29,044 nucleotides of DNA. It comes from Methanomicrobiales archaeon. Lineage in GTDB: Archaea > Halobacteriota > Methanomicrobia > Methanomicrobiales > Methanoculleaceae. The stretch is taken from NCBI GenBank assembly GCA_012521035.1, contig JAAYND010000298.1, positions 1 to 29,044 on the forward strand, written 5' to 3'. Positions 8,375 through 16,253 of this stretch are shown here, one piece after another. The position numbers were made by a program, and so were the translations under genes. Every line of letters starts with the position of its first letter. Positions within the stretch are counted from its first letter, which is position 1. The notes beneath the pieces were generated by a model. The model had not been told where the DNA came from, did no database searches, and saw nothing but the letters and a program-made list of their open reading frames with translations.

Positions 8375-9886
8375 CTAACACTTCTGCAGGATCACCTTTA
8401 TTGCCGCCCCTTCTTCTGGCTTTCCCGGCACCCGGTCAGCTGCCCAGACACGCCCGCCATAGTTCTTTACCAGGGTCTTGACGATATGAAGCCCCAGCCC
8501 CCTGCTCCCGGGCGTTGATTTGCTGCTCTGGTTGAAACGGTCAAAGATGTTGAGTTTTAAGTGATCCGGTATACCGATACCGTTATCGGTGACGGCGAGC
8601 GTTACGATATTCTCTGTCTCCACGACCCTGATATCGATCTGCACCTCCATACCGCCGAACTTGATGCTGTTGCTGACCAGGTTGGATATGACATGTTCGA
8701 GGAGAGGGTTTGCCCAGACCATGCAGCTCCCGCCCTCGTAGTGGATATTGATCCCGGCATGTCGCTTGATCTGGCTGCGGATGGCAGCATCAAGGTCGAC
8801 CGGTTCAAGGCGGATCTGGTGTTTGTTGAGCGTATTTAAGAGCTCGACGTTCTTGATGACGGTGATCCCCTGCTCGATCGAGTTCTTGACCCTCTGCGCG
8901 AGCTCTGCCTCCTCGCCGGAGAGTCGTTCCCTGAGCATACCGATGATGGTTGCCGCGACCATGCTGGTGTTGTAGATATCGGTGCCGAGCAGGTCAAGGT
9001 AGAGACCGGAGAATCGGCTGGTCTCATGGAGCGTCCGTTCACAGGCGAGCTCTCGCGCCCTATCCCGGGCAACCCCGGTGGCCGCCACGATCTCCCCGGC
9101 AGCGTCGTGCAGGGGATGCATGGTGACCTGAAATGATCTCTGCTCACCGTGCCACAGGAACGACCGTGTCTCAGAGATCTCCTCTCCGGTATCGATAACC
9201 CGACGGGCAGACCGGGAGAGGAAATCCGCCTCCTCCTCCGGGAAGAGGGCGTGCGGGGTCCGGCCCGTGATCTCTGCCGCATCAAGCCCCATCTCCTCCC
9301 CACCGGTCCAGAGGAACCGCAGAAATATGCTGTCCCGGTTGAGCGTGAAGATCATGTCGGGCAGCGACCTGGCGAGGACCTGCATCTCGTCCTCCGGTAC
9401 CCCGGCCGGTCTCTCCCCGGGGGCATCCCGGAAGGTCTCGACCGCACCGATCTGCCGGCCTGAAGTGTCGTAGAGCGGGGTTGCCATGCAGGTAACCTTC
9501 CTGCCCGATACCAGGGGGATGCGTGATTCGGCGAGGAGCTCATCGCTGTCATGGTGGAGGAGGCGGTAATAGTTCTTTCCCGGGTTATCATGAGTCAGGA
9601 TAGAGTTTGCCAGGGTGGGGCGTCTCTCACCGAAGAGCGCTTCTGTGTGTGCATAACTGCCTTTTCCAATGACCTCCTCCGCCGCAACACCGGTGTACTG
9701 TACAATACTCTCGTTCCAGATGACAACCCGCCCCTCGGGATCGAGAACAAGTGCCGGTTGCTGGAGGTGGTCAAGGATGCTTATGGGGATCTGGGTTTGA
9801 TTCATGGTTGTTCTGAGTTTCTGCTGTTTCATCTTCACACGCATCACCCGGGAGCGGTTCTTGCCCCCTGCCAGAACCAATGGCAT
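8375..9886 (-). CDS. PAS-PAS sensor histidine kinase-like protein without phosphoacceptor His
   Basis: Soluble signalling protein of up to 503 aa. There are two PAS domains (about 35-150 and 165-275), then a dimerisation-type helical region (285-360) and a HATPase_c domain (390-503). ATP-site motifs are intact: N box SNLVSNSIKF (401-410), DNGIGI (434-439) and GSRGLGLHIV (460-469). At the H-box position, where methanogen kinases usually have HDI.N, this protein reads GTDIYN (301-306), so T302 replaces the histidine. It may bind ATP without autophosphorylating, or signal as a partner of another kinase. There is no membrane helix. Alternative starts are the ATGs at 9844, 9832 and 9805; the last begins just before PAS1. 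No response regulator is adjacent. Confidence 0.88.
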   Translation of the reverse strand: MPLVLAGGKNRSRVMRVKMKQQKLRTTMNQTQIPISILDHLQQPALVLDPEGRVVIWNESIVQYTGVAAEEVIGKGSYAHTEALFGERRPTLANSILTHDNPGKNYYRLLHHDSDELLAESRIPLVSGRKVTCMATPLYDTSGRQIGAVETFRDAPGERPAGVPEDEMQVLARSLPDMIFTLNRDSIFLRFLWTGGEEMGLDAAEITGRTPHALFPEEEADFLSRSARRVIDTGEEISETRSFLWHGEQRSFQVTMHPLHDAAGEIVAATGVARDRARELACERTLHETSRFSGLYLDLLGTDIYNTSMVAATIIGMLRERLSGEEAELAQRVKNSIEQGITVIKNVELLNTLNKHQIRLEPVDLDAAIRSQIKRHAGINIHYEGGSCMVWANPLLEHVISNLVSNSIKFGGMEVQIDIRVVETENIVTLAVTDNGIGIPDHLKLNIFDRFNQSSKSTPGSRGLGLHIVKTLVKNYGGRVWAADRVPGKPEEGAAIKVILQKC

Positions 9887-10413
9887 CTCTTCCCGGGGTC
9901 ACCCGTAGAGATCCCTGGTGGCGGCAGGTGCAATGTTCTCTGCCTATTATCGCTTTCGATCTCCGGTGACAATCCGACCTGTCAGGGGCGGCGATGCACG
10001 GTGCGTCATCGCGGTCAAGAACGAACGCACTTGAAAAGTGTCTGGAATTTGCTCTTAAAAGGGTGTCTGTTCATCTTCTCTGGAATCTGCTATCCGGGGG
10101 ATCTGTTATTTATGTCTTATCAGATCACCCCGGTTCCGAACCTCCATGTTCCATGGAATGACGATCTATTATTCCCCGGAGTGGAAAATTTCCGCTGCTC
10201 TAGGTCTTTTTCGATCGGGTGCCGGAACGCGGGAACGGTATCATGAATAACCGGGATAGTGCCCGTGCGCGTGTTGCATCACGAAGAGGCTATACTGTCC
10301 GGCGACCGATCGTGCATCGATCCCTGAGAGACTCGCGATCAGTACCAGATCTGCAGGACACGGGGGAGGTGCTCCAGCAGGTTGATATTTGAGTACCTGT
10401 AGACCATTAACTG
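9887..10413. other. Intergenic region between divergent sensor and DUF432 genes
   Basis: More than 500 bases without a gene I can support. It is AT-richer than its flanks. Possible minus-strand TATA elements lie near 10108-10117 (ACATAAATAA) and 10050-10057 (TTTTAAGA), either of which could drive the sensor gene with a long leader. On the plus strand GATATTT at 10384-10390 fits the DUF432 gene. Confidence 0.45.
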
Positions 10414-11124
10414 ATGTTCGGGCAGTACAATAGCACTTTTCGTTATGAGAGTGGTGACTTTCTGGTAGAATCCGAACGAGCTGACGGTCTCCTGACATAC
10501 CGGCGGAGGTGCGAGGAGCGTGCGTTTGAGCGGATCCTCGCGGTCTCGGAGACGGCCCGGGTTACCGTAAACCCGGTAGAACCTGTCAATCTACCGAAAG
10601 ATATCACGGATCTTCTCCAGATAGAGTTTGCCCCGATAGTTATCGAACCCGGGGCGACACAGGTGATCTACCTGAAGTTCCCCGTCGAGATCGGCGTCTT
10701 CCTCTCGTCTGAAAAGGGTATCGAGATACTGGATATCTTCAGCGCCGGCAACCAGAAGTATACGCTCTACGGCCCACCGGCCGGCGGGGTCATCGCACGC
10801 TGGTACCGTAGTGCGGTGTATCCGGAGATCCCCCCGGCTGAGCGGTTCAGGGAGGGGGTGATGAAACTCTCTATCCAGAACACATCCGGTGAGTGGGCCC
10901 ATGTCTCGTGTGTCGTCTTTAATGGTGCCGATATGAAGATCTTCTATAACGACGATATCGTGGCGGCCACTGCCACGATGAAGATCATCAACCCATCTCT
11001 TGCGGAGACTGACTTTACCGATGCCCCGCTCATTCCGGGTATGACGAGATCCGTCGAGCTCTATACGACGCGGAAGATCCGTGTGATCAGTCGCGGTTAT
11101 CTCATGGAGTGGGGTCTGTCGTGA
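10414..11124 (+). CDS. DUF432 family protein
   Basis: Protein of 236 aa, all soluble, no signal peptide. It matches the archaeal DUF432 family: an N-terminal beta-rich segment followed by the conserved IVIEPGATQVIYLKFPVEIG region (about residues 75-95) and IEILDIFS (about 103-110). The family has no assigned biochemical role but is often found beside, or fused to, MscS-like channels, as here. Its TGA overlaps the MscS ATG as TGATG, implying coupled translation. It could be a cytoplasmic regulator or accessory subunit of the channel (inference). No ribosome-binding site precedes the ATG, while GATATTT about 26 bases upstream suggests a leaderless transcript. Confidence 0.85.
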   Translation: MFGQYNSTFRYESGDFLVESERADGLLTYRRRCEERAFERILAVSETARVTVNPVEPVNLPKDITDLLQIEFAPIVIEPGATQVIYLKFPVEIGVFLSSEKGIEILDIFSAGNQKYTLYGPPAGGVIARWYRSAVYPEIPPAERFREGVMKLSIQNTSGEWAHVSCVVFNGADMKIFYNDDIVAATATMKIINPSLAETDFTDAPLIPGMTRSVELYTTRKIRVISRGYLMEWGLS

Positions 11125-11981
11125 TGCTCAGTCTGACCGCCACCCTGGGGACTTCCATCGGCATCGGCACCATAACCATCGGTGACATCCTGTGGTTTGT
11201 CGGCATCATCGCGGTTGGCGTTATCATCGCAAAAGTCGTCGCGTTAAACGTCAGGCGAGCCCTCACTGAACGGTTGCCGAAGAGTGAGCGCGAACTCCTC
11301 GCAAAGGTGGTATACTATATCATCATACTCTGGGCTATCGCCGTCGCCCTCCCGTACCTCAACTTCGACCTCTCCGGGCTCCTGGTGGCCGGGGGTATCG
11401 TCGGTCTCGTCATCGGGTTTGCGAGCCAGAGCGTCGTCTCAAACCTCGTCTCCGGGCTATTCCTCATGTTTGAGCATCCGATCAAGATCGGCGATAACAT
11501 CAACGTCGCAGGGATCACCGGATCAGTCGAGGATATCAGGATCCTCTCGACCATCGTGAAGACGTATGACGGGATCTACACCCGGATCCCGAACGAGAAG
11601 GTCTTCACCTCAAATATCACCAACTATGTCCATAACGCTGCCCGACGGTTTGATTACAAGATCCGCATCCGCTACAGGGACGATGCGGACGAGGCGATCA
11701 GGATCACAAAAGAGGTCATCGCGACCCACCCGTTTGCCTTGAAGAACCCGGCACCATCGGTCTTTGTCTACGACCTCGGGGAGAACGGTATCAACCTGAC
11801 CGCCTATATCTGGGCGCCGACCCGGAACTGGTGGGAGGTCAGGACCACCCTTCTCTGGAAGATCGTAAAAAGGCTCGAGGAGAACGGTATCATAGTGCCC
11901 CTCCCGCAGAGGGCGGTCTGGCTTGCGGATGAAAGTCGGACTTCCGGTGGTGATGCTGGAGCGGGGAAGGTGGAGGAGTAA
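11124..11981 (+). CDS. Small-conductance mechanosensitive channel, MscS family
   Basis: Integral membrane channel that opens under membrane tension and releases osmolytes after hypo-osmotic shock. From the ATG at 11124 it is 285 aa, close to E. coli MscS. Hydrophobic segments lie at about residues 20-37 and 60-80. The pore-lining TM3 region is rich in Gly and Ala (LLVAGGIVGLVIGFASQSVV), followed by NLVSGLFLMFEHPIKIGD, the most conserved stretch of the family. The beta domain follows with IPNEKVFTSNITNY, then a C-terminal alpha/beta domain. The TGATG overlap with the DUF432 gene fixes the start; an in-frame GTG at 11109 is less likely. It is convergent with the next gene, with only 7 bases between stops. 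Confidence 0.95.
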   Translation: MLSLTATLGTSIGIGTITIGDILWFVGIIAVGVIIAKVVALNVRRALTERLPKSERELLAKVVYYIIILWAIAVALPYLNFDLSGLLVAGGIVGLVIGFASQSVVSNLVSGLFLMFEHPIKIGDNINVAGITGSVEDIRILSTIVKTYDGIYTRIPNEKVFTSNITNYVHNAARRFDYKIRIRYRDDADEAIRITKEVIATHPFALKNPAPSVFVYDLGENGINLTAYIWAPTRNWWEVRTTLLWKIVKRLEENGIIVPLPQRAVWLADESRTSGGDAGAGKVEE

Positions 11982-11988
11982 CCTCCTC

Positions 11989-12651
11989 CTATAGCCGGTG
12001 CACCGCCCCGAGGCCTCCCGGCCGGAAGGTCTCCGGGTACCGATCGGCGATCTCCCTGATCTTATCGGTGCAGTGTGAGGCCGAGACGTAGGCGAGCCCT
12101 TCAAGCGCATCGATATCTTCATCGGTGACGGTGTGAAGCCCGCCGATGACCCCCCATACCGGCCCTTCCCGGGAGACCCGGTCGATGATCCGGCTGACAT
12201 GCGGGTGGGCGCACCCGGTGATGATCAGGAGACCGCCCGGGACATCGACTGCGAGCGACTGTTCCAGTATATCGGTCCCGAGCGGGCCTGTTGTGGCGAT
12301 GCCGGGCTCGATCTCCATCCAGTCCTCAACGATAATGGGGGTGGTGTAGTTCCTGATCAGACCGAGCGTCTCCCGGGAAAAACCGCTGTGGACGAAGACC
12401 TCCATCGCTGAGTTCTCGGCGAGGAGCGCTCCAAGCCCCCCGGTGTGGTCCCAGTGGTCGTGGGAGATCACGAGGCTCTTGATATCCGCAGGCAGGATCC
12501 CGAGCGCACGCATGTTCGATAGCAGTATGTCTCCTTTTGCCCCGGTATCAAAGAGGAGCTCCGCTTCGTGGATATAGCAGGAAAATCCCCAGTCCGGCGT
12601 GAACCCCTCACGGCCGGGGATGTTATTGTAGACCTCGGTGATGGTAAGCAT
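11989..12651 (-). CDS. Metallo-beta-lactamase-fold hydrolase, COG1237/MJ0301-like
   Basis: Soluble metal-dependent hydrolase of 220 aa. Key ligands are visible: HDHWDH (64-69) after LVIS, TGCAHP with H149, GLH with H173, and SAS-H193 near the end. The N-terminal EVYNNIPG with WGFSCYI and LLFDTG matches the COG1237 group. That group has been linked in annotation to dihydropterin-related 5'-phosphate synthase in methanopterin biosynthesis, but this assignment is only by family resemblance. The frame opens further to 12732, but that part is Pro-rich and implausible; the ATG at 12651 has AAGGAG about 10 bases upstream and aligns with family N-termini. Confidence 0.85.
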   Translation of the reverse strand: MLTITEVYNNIPGREGFTPDWGFSCYIHEAELLFDTGAKGDILLSNMRALGILPADIKSLVISHDHWDHTGGLGALLAENSAMEVFVHSGFSRETLGLIRNYTTPIIVEDWMEIEPGIATTGPLGTDILEQSLAVDVPGGLLIITGCAHPHVSRIIDRVSREGPVWGVIGGLHTVTDEDIDALEGLAYVSASHCTDKIREIADRYPETFRPGGLGAVHRL

Positions 12652-12728
12652 AATTAACAGACTCCTTCTCAGAGGGGGATTATGCTTCCCGATGGGGCAA
12701 GGGTACAAAAATGGTGGGAGGGGTGGGT

Positions 12729-13472
12729 TCACGCTATGACGTAGGTGATGGAGACGCTCGCGGTCACATCGATCTCGCCGGCCTCGACCGGGGTCGGGGG
12801 AGCGCCTCCGGCAGCCATCTCTTTGGAAGCGTAACGGTTGTCATAGAGTGCGGGTACATAGCTTCCACCGACGTTGACCTCTTTGACATCGATGATGGTC
12901 TTCCCGATGGCCGCAGCGACCGCATCCGCATCGCCCCGGGCCTGTTTCACGGCGGCCGTCAGGGCTTCTGCCCGGAACTCCTGCTGCTTTTCTTCGCTCA
13001 GGGTCAGTGAGAGCTGGTCAACCCGGTTTGCGCCGTTCGCGACCGCCAGATCGATGATCTCGCCGGCGCGGTCTATAGCATTGAGCCGGACCGCAAGGTT
13101 GTTTGTGACCCGGTAGAACTTGACTTTCGTGCTTGTCAGGAGTTTTTCATCCTTCTCGGTCACCGGCATGACGTAATAATTGGTGGTCTTGAGGTCTTTT
13201 GCCGGGATTCCGGCCGCTTTCAGGGCGTTGACCACGGCATCCATCCTCTGTGCGTTCTGTTTCTGTGCGATTACTGCATCAGCGTTCTCGGTCTCGACAG
13301 CGAAGAGAATGAGAGCAAGGTCGGGCGTGGTCGTCACCCTGCCGGTGCCTGATACATGGATCACCTTATCCTTAGACTCATCTGGTTGCTGTGCGGTGGC
13401 GCCCCCGATCAGTGCAGCGCAGAGAACCATCAGGGCGGCCGCGAGAATCGTTATCTTTCCTTTCATCGGCAT
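12729..13472 (-). CDS. Secreted SIMPL-domain (DUF541) protein
   Basis: Exported protein of about 247 aa. The N-terminus is a typical signal peptide: MPMKGK, a hydrophobic run (residues 7-22) and a likely cut after ATA (about residue 27). The mature part is one SIMPL domain: VIHVSGTGRVTTTPDLALILFAVET at its start, a central NYYVMPVTEKDEK, and a C-terminal VDVTASVSITY-like strand. SIMPL proteins are periplasmic or extracellular, form ring-like oligomers in some bacteria, and have no settled role. A TTG at 13475 and an ATG at 13466 are alternative starts. The TATA-like ATTTATCC about 25 bases upstream suggests a leaderless mRNA starting at the ATG at 13472. Confidence 0.88.
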   Translation of the reverse strand: MPMKGKITILAAALMVLCAALIGGATAQQPDESKDKVIHVSGTGRVTTTPDLALILFAVETENADAVIAQKQNAQRMDAVVNALKAAGIPAKDLKTTNYYVMPVTEKDEKLLTSTKVKFYRVTNNLAVRLNAIDRAGEIIDLAVANGANRVDQLSLTLSEEKQQEFRAEALTAAVKQARGDADAVAAAIGKTIIDVKEVNVGGSYVPALYDNRYASKEMAAGGAPPTPVEAGEIDVTASVSITYVIA

Positions 13473-13493
13473 CAATCAACACTTGATTGAGCG

Positions 13494-13505
13494 AGGATAA
13501 ATGTC
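13494..13505 (-). promoter_or_regulatory. TATA box of the SIMPL gene (leaderless arrangement)
   Basis: ACATTTATCC on the minus strand lies about 26 bases before the ATG at 13472, where transcription should begin. No ribosome-binding site is visible. Confidence 0.4.
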
Positions 13506-13512
13506 TTGCTTT

Positions 13513-13534
13513 AGCTACGAGAATTTTCGTAGCT
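13513..13534. repeat. Perfect 8-bp inverted repeat upstream of the SIMPL promoter
   Basis: AGCTACGA and TCGTAGCT flank six bases (GAATTT). The repeat sits just upstream of the SIMPL TATA box, between that gene and divergent polX. It could be a regulator-binding site for either gene. A terminator is unlikely because no gene ends here. Confidence 0.55.
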
Positions 13535-13701
13535 TTCCCAGGGAGATTTTTGAAAACCTGAGCATTCTGGTTCTTATATTCGTTCTACCCCTCTGACGAA
13601 CCGCAATCTTCAAGTAGCCCCCGACAGGAGTAACTCTCTGGAGCAGGGTAGCCCCTGGTTCGCGCCGACCCTGGTCCGGGGCGGCGGTGGGAGGGAGAGA
13701 G

Positions 13702-15435
13702 ATGGAGAGACTCAAACGACTGACCAACATCGAGGTCGCGGCTATCCTCTACGAGGTCGCCGATCTCCTTGAGATCAAGGGCGTCCGGTTCAAACCCTAT
13801 GCCTACCGGAGGGTGGCGCAGGCGATCGTGACCCTGCCGGAAGATATCGCTGACCTTGCGCGGGAGGGGCGCCTCAGCGAGATCAACGGTGTCGGGAAGG
13901 GCATTGCCGGGAGGATCACGGAGATCATCGAGACCGGCCGCCTCGGATATCTGGAGTCCCTGCGCGAGGAACTCCCGGAGGGGGTGCAGGAACTCACCCG
14001 GATCGAGGGGATCGGGCCGAAGAGAGCGCTCTTCCTCTCCCGTGAGCTCGGGATCCAGGGTATCGATGACCTGGAGGCGGCGGCAACGGCGGGCCGGATC
14101 CGCGATCTCCCCGGGTTTGGCGAGAAGTCCGAGGAGAATATCCTTGCCGGCATCCGGATGCGGAGGATGGCGGGGAAACGTCATCTCCTCGGCTACATCC
14201 TGCCGACCGCTCGCGATATCGAGCAAAGACTCTCAGCACTCGAATCGGTTGGACGGGTGAGCCTCGCTGGATCGGTGCGCCGCCGGAAGGAGACTATCGG
14301 GGACGTCGATATACTCGCTACATCCACACGCCCCGAGGATGTGATGGAGGCTTTTGTCTCTCTCCCGGGGGTCTCGCGGATCCTCGTCCGGGGGACGACG
14401 AAGACATCGGTGGTCCTTACGACCGGAATCCAGGTCGATCTCCGGGTGGTGGATGATGCGCACTACGGCGCCGCGCTCCAGTACTTCACCGGGTCAAAAG
14501 AGCACAATATCGCTCTCCGGAAACTCGCTATCGCGCGGAACTGGCGGCTGAACGAGTACGGTCTCGTCGACCTCGCCGATGGGCGCATGATCGCGGGGGA
14601 GGATGAGGTCGGGGTCTACCGGGCCCTCGATCTCGCCTGGATCCCGCCTGAGCTCAGAGAGGATCGCGGCGAGATCGAGGCCGCACGGAACAACGCCCTG
14701 CCGGATCTCATCGATTATGGGTCGATCCGTGGCGATCTCCATGTCCATACCCACTGGAGCGAGGGCGCCCACTCGATCGAGGAGATGGCAGAGGCTGCGC
14801 GGGCGCTCCACTACGAGTATATCGCTATATGCGACCATGCAGAGAGCCTCCATATCGCCCGCGGCCTCTCCCCGGAGCGTCTGGCTGACCAGATGCGCGA
14901 GATCGAGCGGATCAACCGGGCGGCCGATGACGGGTTTACTCTCCTCACCGGGACCGAGTGCAACATCGATATGGACGGTCAGATAGACCTCCCTGATAGC
15001 GTCCTCGCTGACCTCGACGTGGTGGTGGCAAGTGTCCACTCAGGCTTCAAGCAGCCCCGGGAGGAGATGACGGAGCGGGTTATCACAGCGATGCATAACG
15101 AGCATGTGGATATCATCGGCCACCCGACGGGCCGGGTCCTCCTCTCCCGGGAAGCCTACCAGATCGACCTCCCCCGGGTCTCTCGGGCCGCAGCAGCCCT
15201 CGGCGTCCTCATGGAGATAAACGCATTTCCAGGAAGGCTCGACCTCTCGGACGTCAACGCTCGCCAGGCCCGGGAGGCCGGTGTTCGGTTCTCCCTTGGA
15301 TCAGATGCGCACAGCCAGAAGAATCTCCGTTTCATGGAGTTTGGTGTTGCGACCGCCCGGCGGGGCTGGCTCTCGGCGGGCGATATCGCAAACACCCGTT
15401 CACTGGCTGACCTGAGGGGGTTTTTACGCTCTTAG
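13702..15435 (+). CDS. polX: Family X DNA polymerase with PHP domain
   Basis: DNA repair polymerase for short gaps, with a C-terminal PHP phosphoesterase that in bacterial relatives acts as a 3'-5' exonuclease and AP endonuclease. The 577-aa length is typical of PolX. Seen: N-terminal helical 8-kDa-like domain with helix-hairpin-helix motifs (INGVGKGIAG 61-70, IEGIGPKRA 101-109, LPGFGEKSEE 136-145); nucleotidyltransferase GS followed by GDVD with D201 and D203 and the third Asp at D246; PHP metal ligands H347, H349, D378-H379, E419, H446, H474 and D535/H537. All catalytic residues are present. The ATG at 13702 follows GGGAGGGAG; a GTG at 13687 is an alternative. Its stop overlaps the stop of the convergent FKBP gene by three bases. 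Confidence 0.95.
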   Translation: MERLKRLTNIEVAAILYEVADLLEIKGVRFKPYAYRRVAQAIVTLPEDIADLAREGRLSEINGVGKGIAGRITEIIETGRLGYLESLREELPEGVQELTRIEGIGPKRALFLSRELGIQGIDDLEAAATAGRIRDLPGFGEKSEENILAGIRMRRMAGKRHLLGYILPTARDIEQRLSALESVGRVSLAGSVRRRKETIGDVDILATSTRPEDVMEAFVSLPGVSRILVRGTTKTSVVLTTGIQVDLRVVDDAHYGAALQYFTGSKEHNIALRKLAIARNWRLNEYGLVDLADGRMIAGEDEVGVYRALDLAWIPPELREDRGEIEAARNNALPDLIDYGSIRGDLHVHTHWSEGAHSIEEMAEAARALHYEYIAICDHAESLHIARGLSPERLADQMREIERINRAADDGFTLLTGTECNIDMDGQIDLPDSVLADLDVVVASVHSGFKQPREEMTERVITAMHNEHVDIIGHPTGRVLLSREAYQIDLPRVSRAAAALGVLMEINAFPGRLDLSDVNARQAREAGVRFSLGSDAHSQKNLRFMEFGVATARRGWLSAGDIANTRSLADLRGFLRS

Positions 15436-15887
15436 CGCGGGCGAGCGGAGGCTGCCTGCTGGACGATATCCACGAGCTGGATATCAAACGTCAGGGGCTC
15501 TCCAGCCAGGGGATGGTTGGCGTCCAGCGTCACGGTCGAGTCTGAGACATCACTGACAGTGACGATGGCCGTCCTCTCGCCCGGCATCTGGAGCTGGAGC
15601 TGCTGGCCCGGCTCCGGGTTGATCTCGTCGGGGACTTCGCCCCGGTCTACTGTGAGCACCATGTCATCGCGATGGGAACCGTAGGCCTCCTCGGGCGGGA
15701 TCCTTGCGGTCCTTGCCTCTCCTGGTTCCATGCCGATCACGGCCTGCTCAAACCCCGGTATGATCTCCCCATCACCGATGGTGAACTCCAGGGGGTCTCC
15801 CTCACGGGAAGCGTCGAAGACTGTGCCATCTTCGAGTTTTCCGGTATAGTGCACCCGGACGGTGTCGCCTTCTTTTGCCTGTACCAT
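15432..15887 (-). CDS. FKBP-type peptidyl-prolyl cis-trans isomerase, SlyD-like
   Basis: Cytoplasmic proline isomerase and chaperone of about 151 aa. The FKBP core is clear: VHYTGKLEDGTVFDAS (residues 12-27), GEIIPGFEQAVIGMEPGE, and the IPPEEAYG signature. An inserted-in-flap chaperone domain (about 75-120) interrupts the core, as in SlyD and archaeal short FKBPs, and the final DIQLVDIV strand returns to it. There is no signal peptide or His-rich metal tail. Starts: ATG at 15887 has GGTGA 8 bases upstream; an ATG at 15896 and a GTG at 15899 are in frame. The minus-strand CATAAATATC (15921-15930) is a convincing TATA box. Confidence 0.93.
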   Translation of the reverse strand: MVQAKEGDTVRVHYTGKLEDGTVFDASREGDPLEFTIGDGEIIPGFEQAVIGMEPGEARTARIPPEEAYGSHRDDMVLTVDRGEVPDEINPEPGQQLQLQMPGERTAIVTVSDVSDSTVTLDANHPLAGEPLTFDIQLVDIVQQAASARPR

Positions 15888-15920
15888 TGTCTGCATCACC
15901 GGGGGGTGGTGATCGTGGAT

Positions 15921-15930
15921 GATATTTATG
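15921..15930 (-). promoter_or_regulatory. TATA box of the FKBP gene
   Basis: GCATAAATATC on the minus strand would place initiation near 15900, giving a short leader that carries the GGTGA ribosome-binding site. Confidence 0.5.
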
Positions 15931-16171
15931 CGTGATGGTCGGGTCAGGGAGGGCCGGATCTCGCGATATCATGAAGAAATAGAGAGATCTACAATGGAGT
16001 TTTTTGTCATAGGAGGCCCTGCGCGCCTCAGTACAGAGCCCCGCAGAAGGTCCTGATCGGCTCTCTTATTAATCTATTTTGTATTATCTATCTCGTTATT
16101 GTGCGGGTTTTATCCATAAAAACCCAAAAATAACACTCAGATCGAGACAGGGACCGGGTATACTCTCCATA

Positions 16172-16194
16172 TTTATATAGATATATTTATAAAT
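16172..16194 (+). promoter_or_regulatory. Tandem TATA elements of treT
   Basis: TTTATATAG (16172-16180) and TTTATAAAT (16186-16194) are two overlapping-register archaeal TATA candidates. The downstream one would start transcription near 16215-16220, leaving a leader of about 35 bases with GAGGGGTGA before the ATG. Confidence 0.55.
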
Positions 16195-16200
16195 CTAACA

Positions 16201-16217
16201 ACATAGATATTCTATGT
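16201..16217. promoter_or_regulatory. Operator-like palindrome at the treT start site
   Basis: ACATAGA-TAT-TCTATGT is a perfect 7-bp inverted repeat with a 3-base centre. It sits directly after the TATA element and up to the predicted initiation site, the classic position for an archaeal repressor. Confidence 0.5.
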
Positions 16218-16253
16218 CAGAAGGTCCTGGACATTTTGAGGGGTGAACTGCAA

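Larger units (their letters stand above)
15931..16253. other. AT-rich regulatory region upstream of treT
   Basis: About 320 bases with no gene. It contains a nearly perfect inverted repeat, GGGTTTTAT-CC-ATAAAAACCC (16105-16125, one bulge); a 12-base direct repeat CAGAAGGTCCTG (16044-16055 and 16218-16229); tandem TATA-like elements; and a palindrome at 16201-16217. Confidence 0.6.

Noticed and set aside
9551..10246. 231-codon plus-strand open frame with several cysteines
   Set aside because: Its first part is antisense to the sensor kinase and the rest covers AT-rich promoter DNA; no domain is visible.
10241..10498. 85-codon minus-strand open frame
   Set aside because: Overlaps the 5' end of the DUF432 gene on the other strand and has no recognisable feature.
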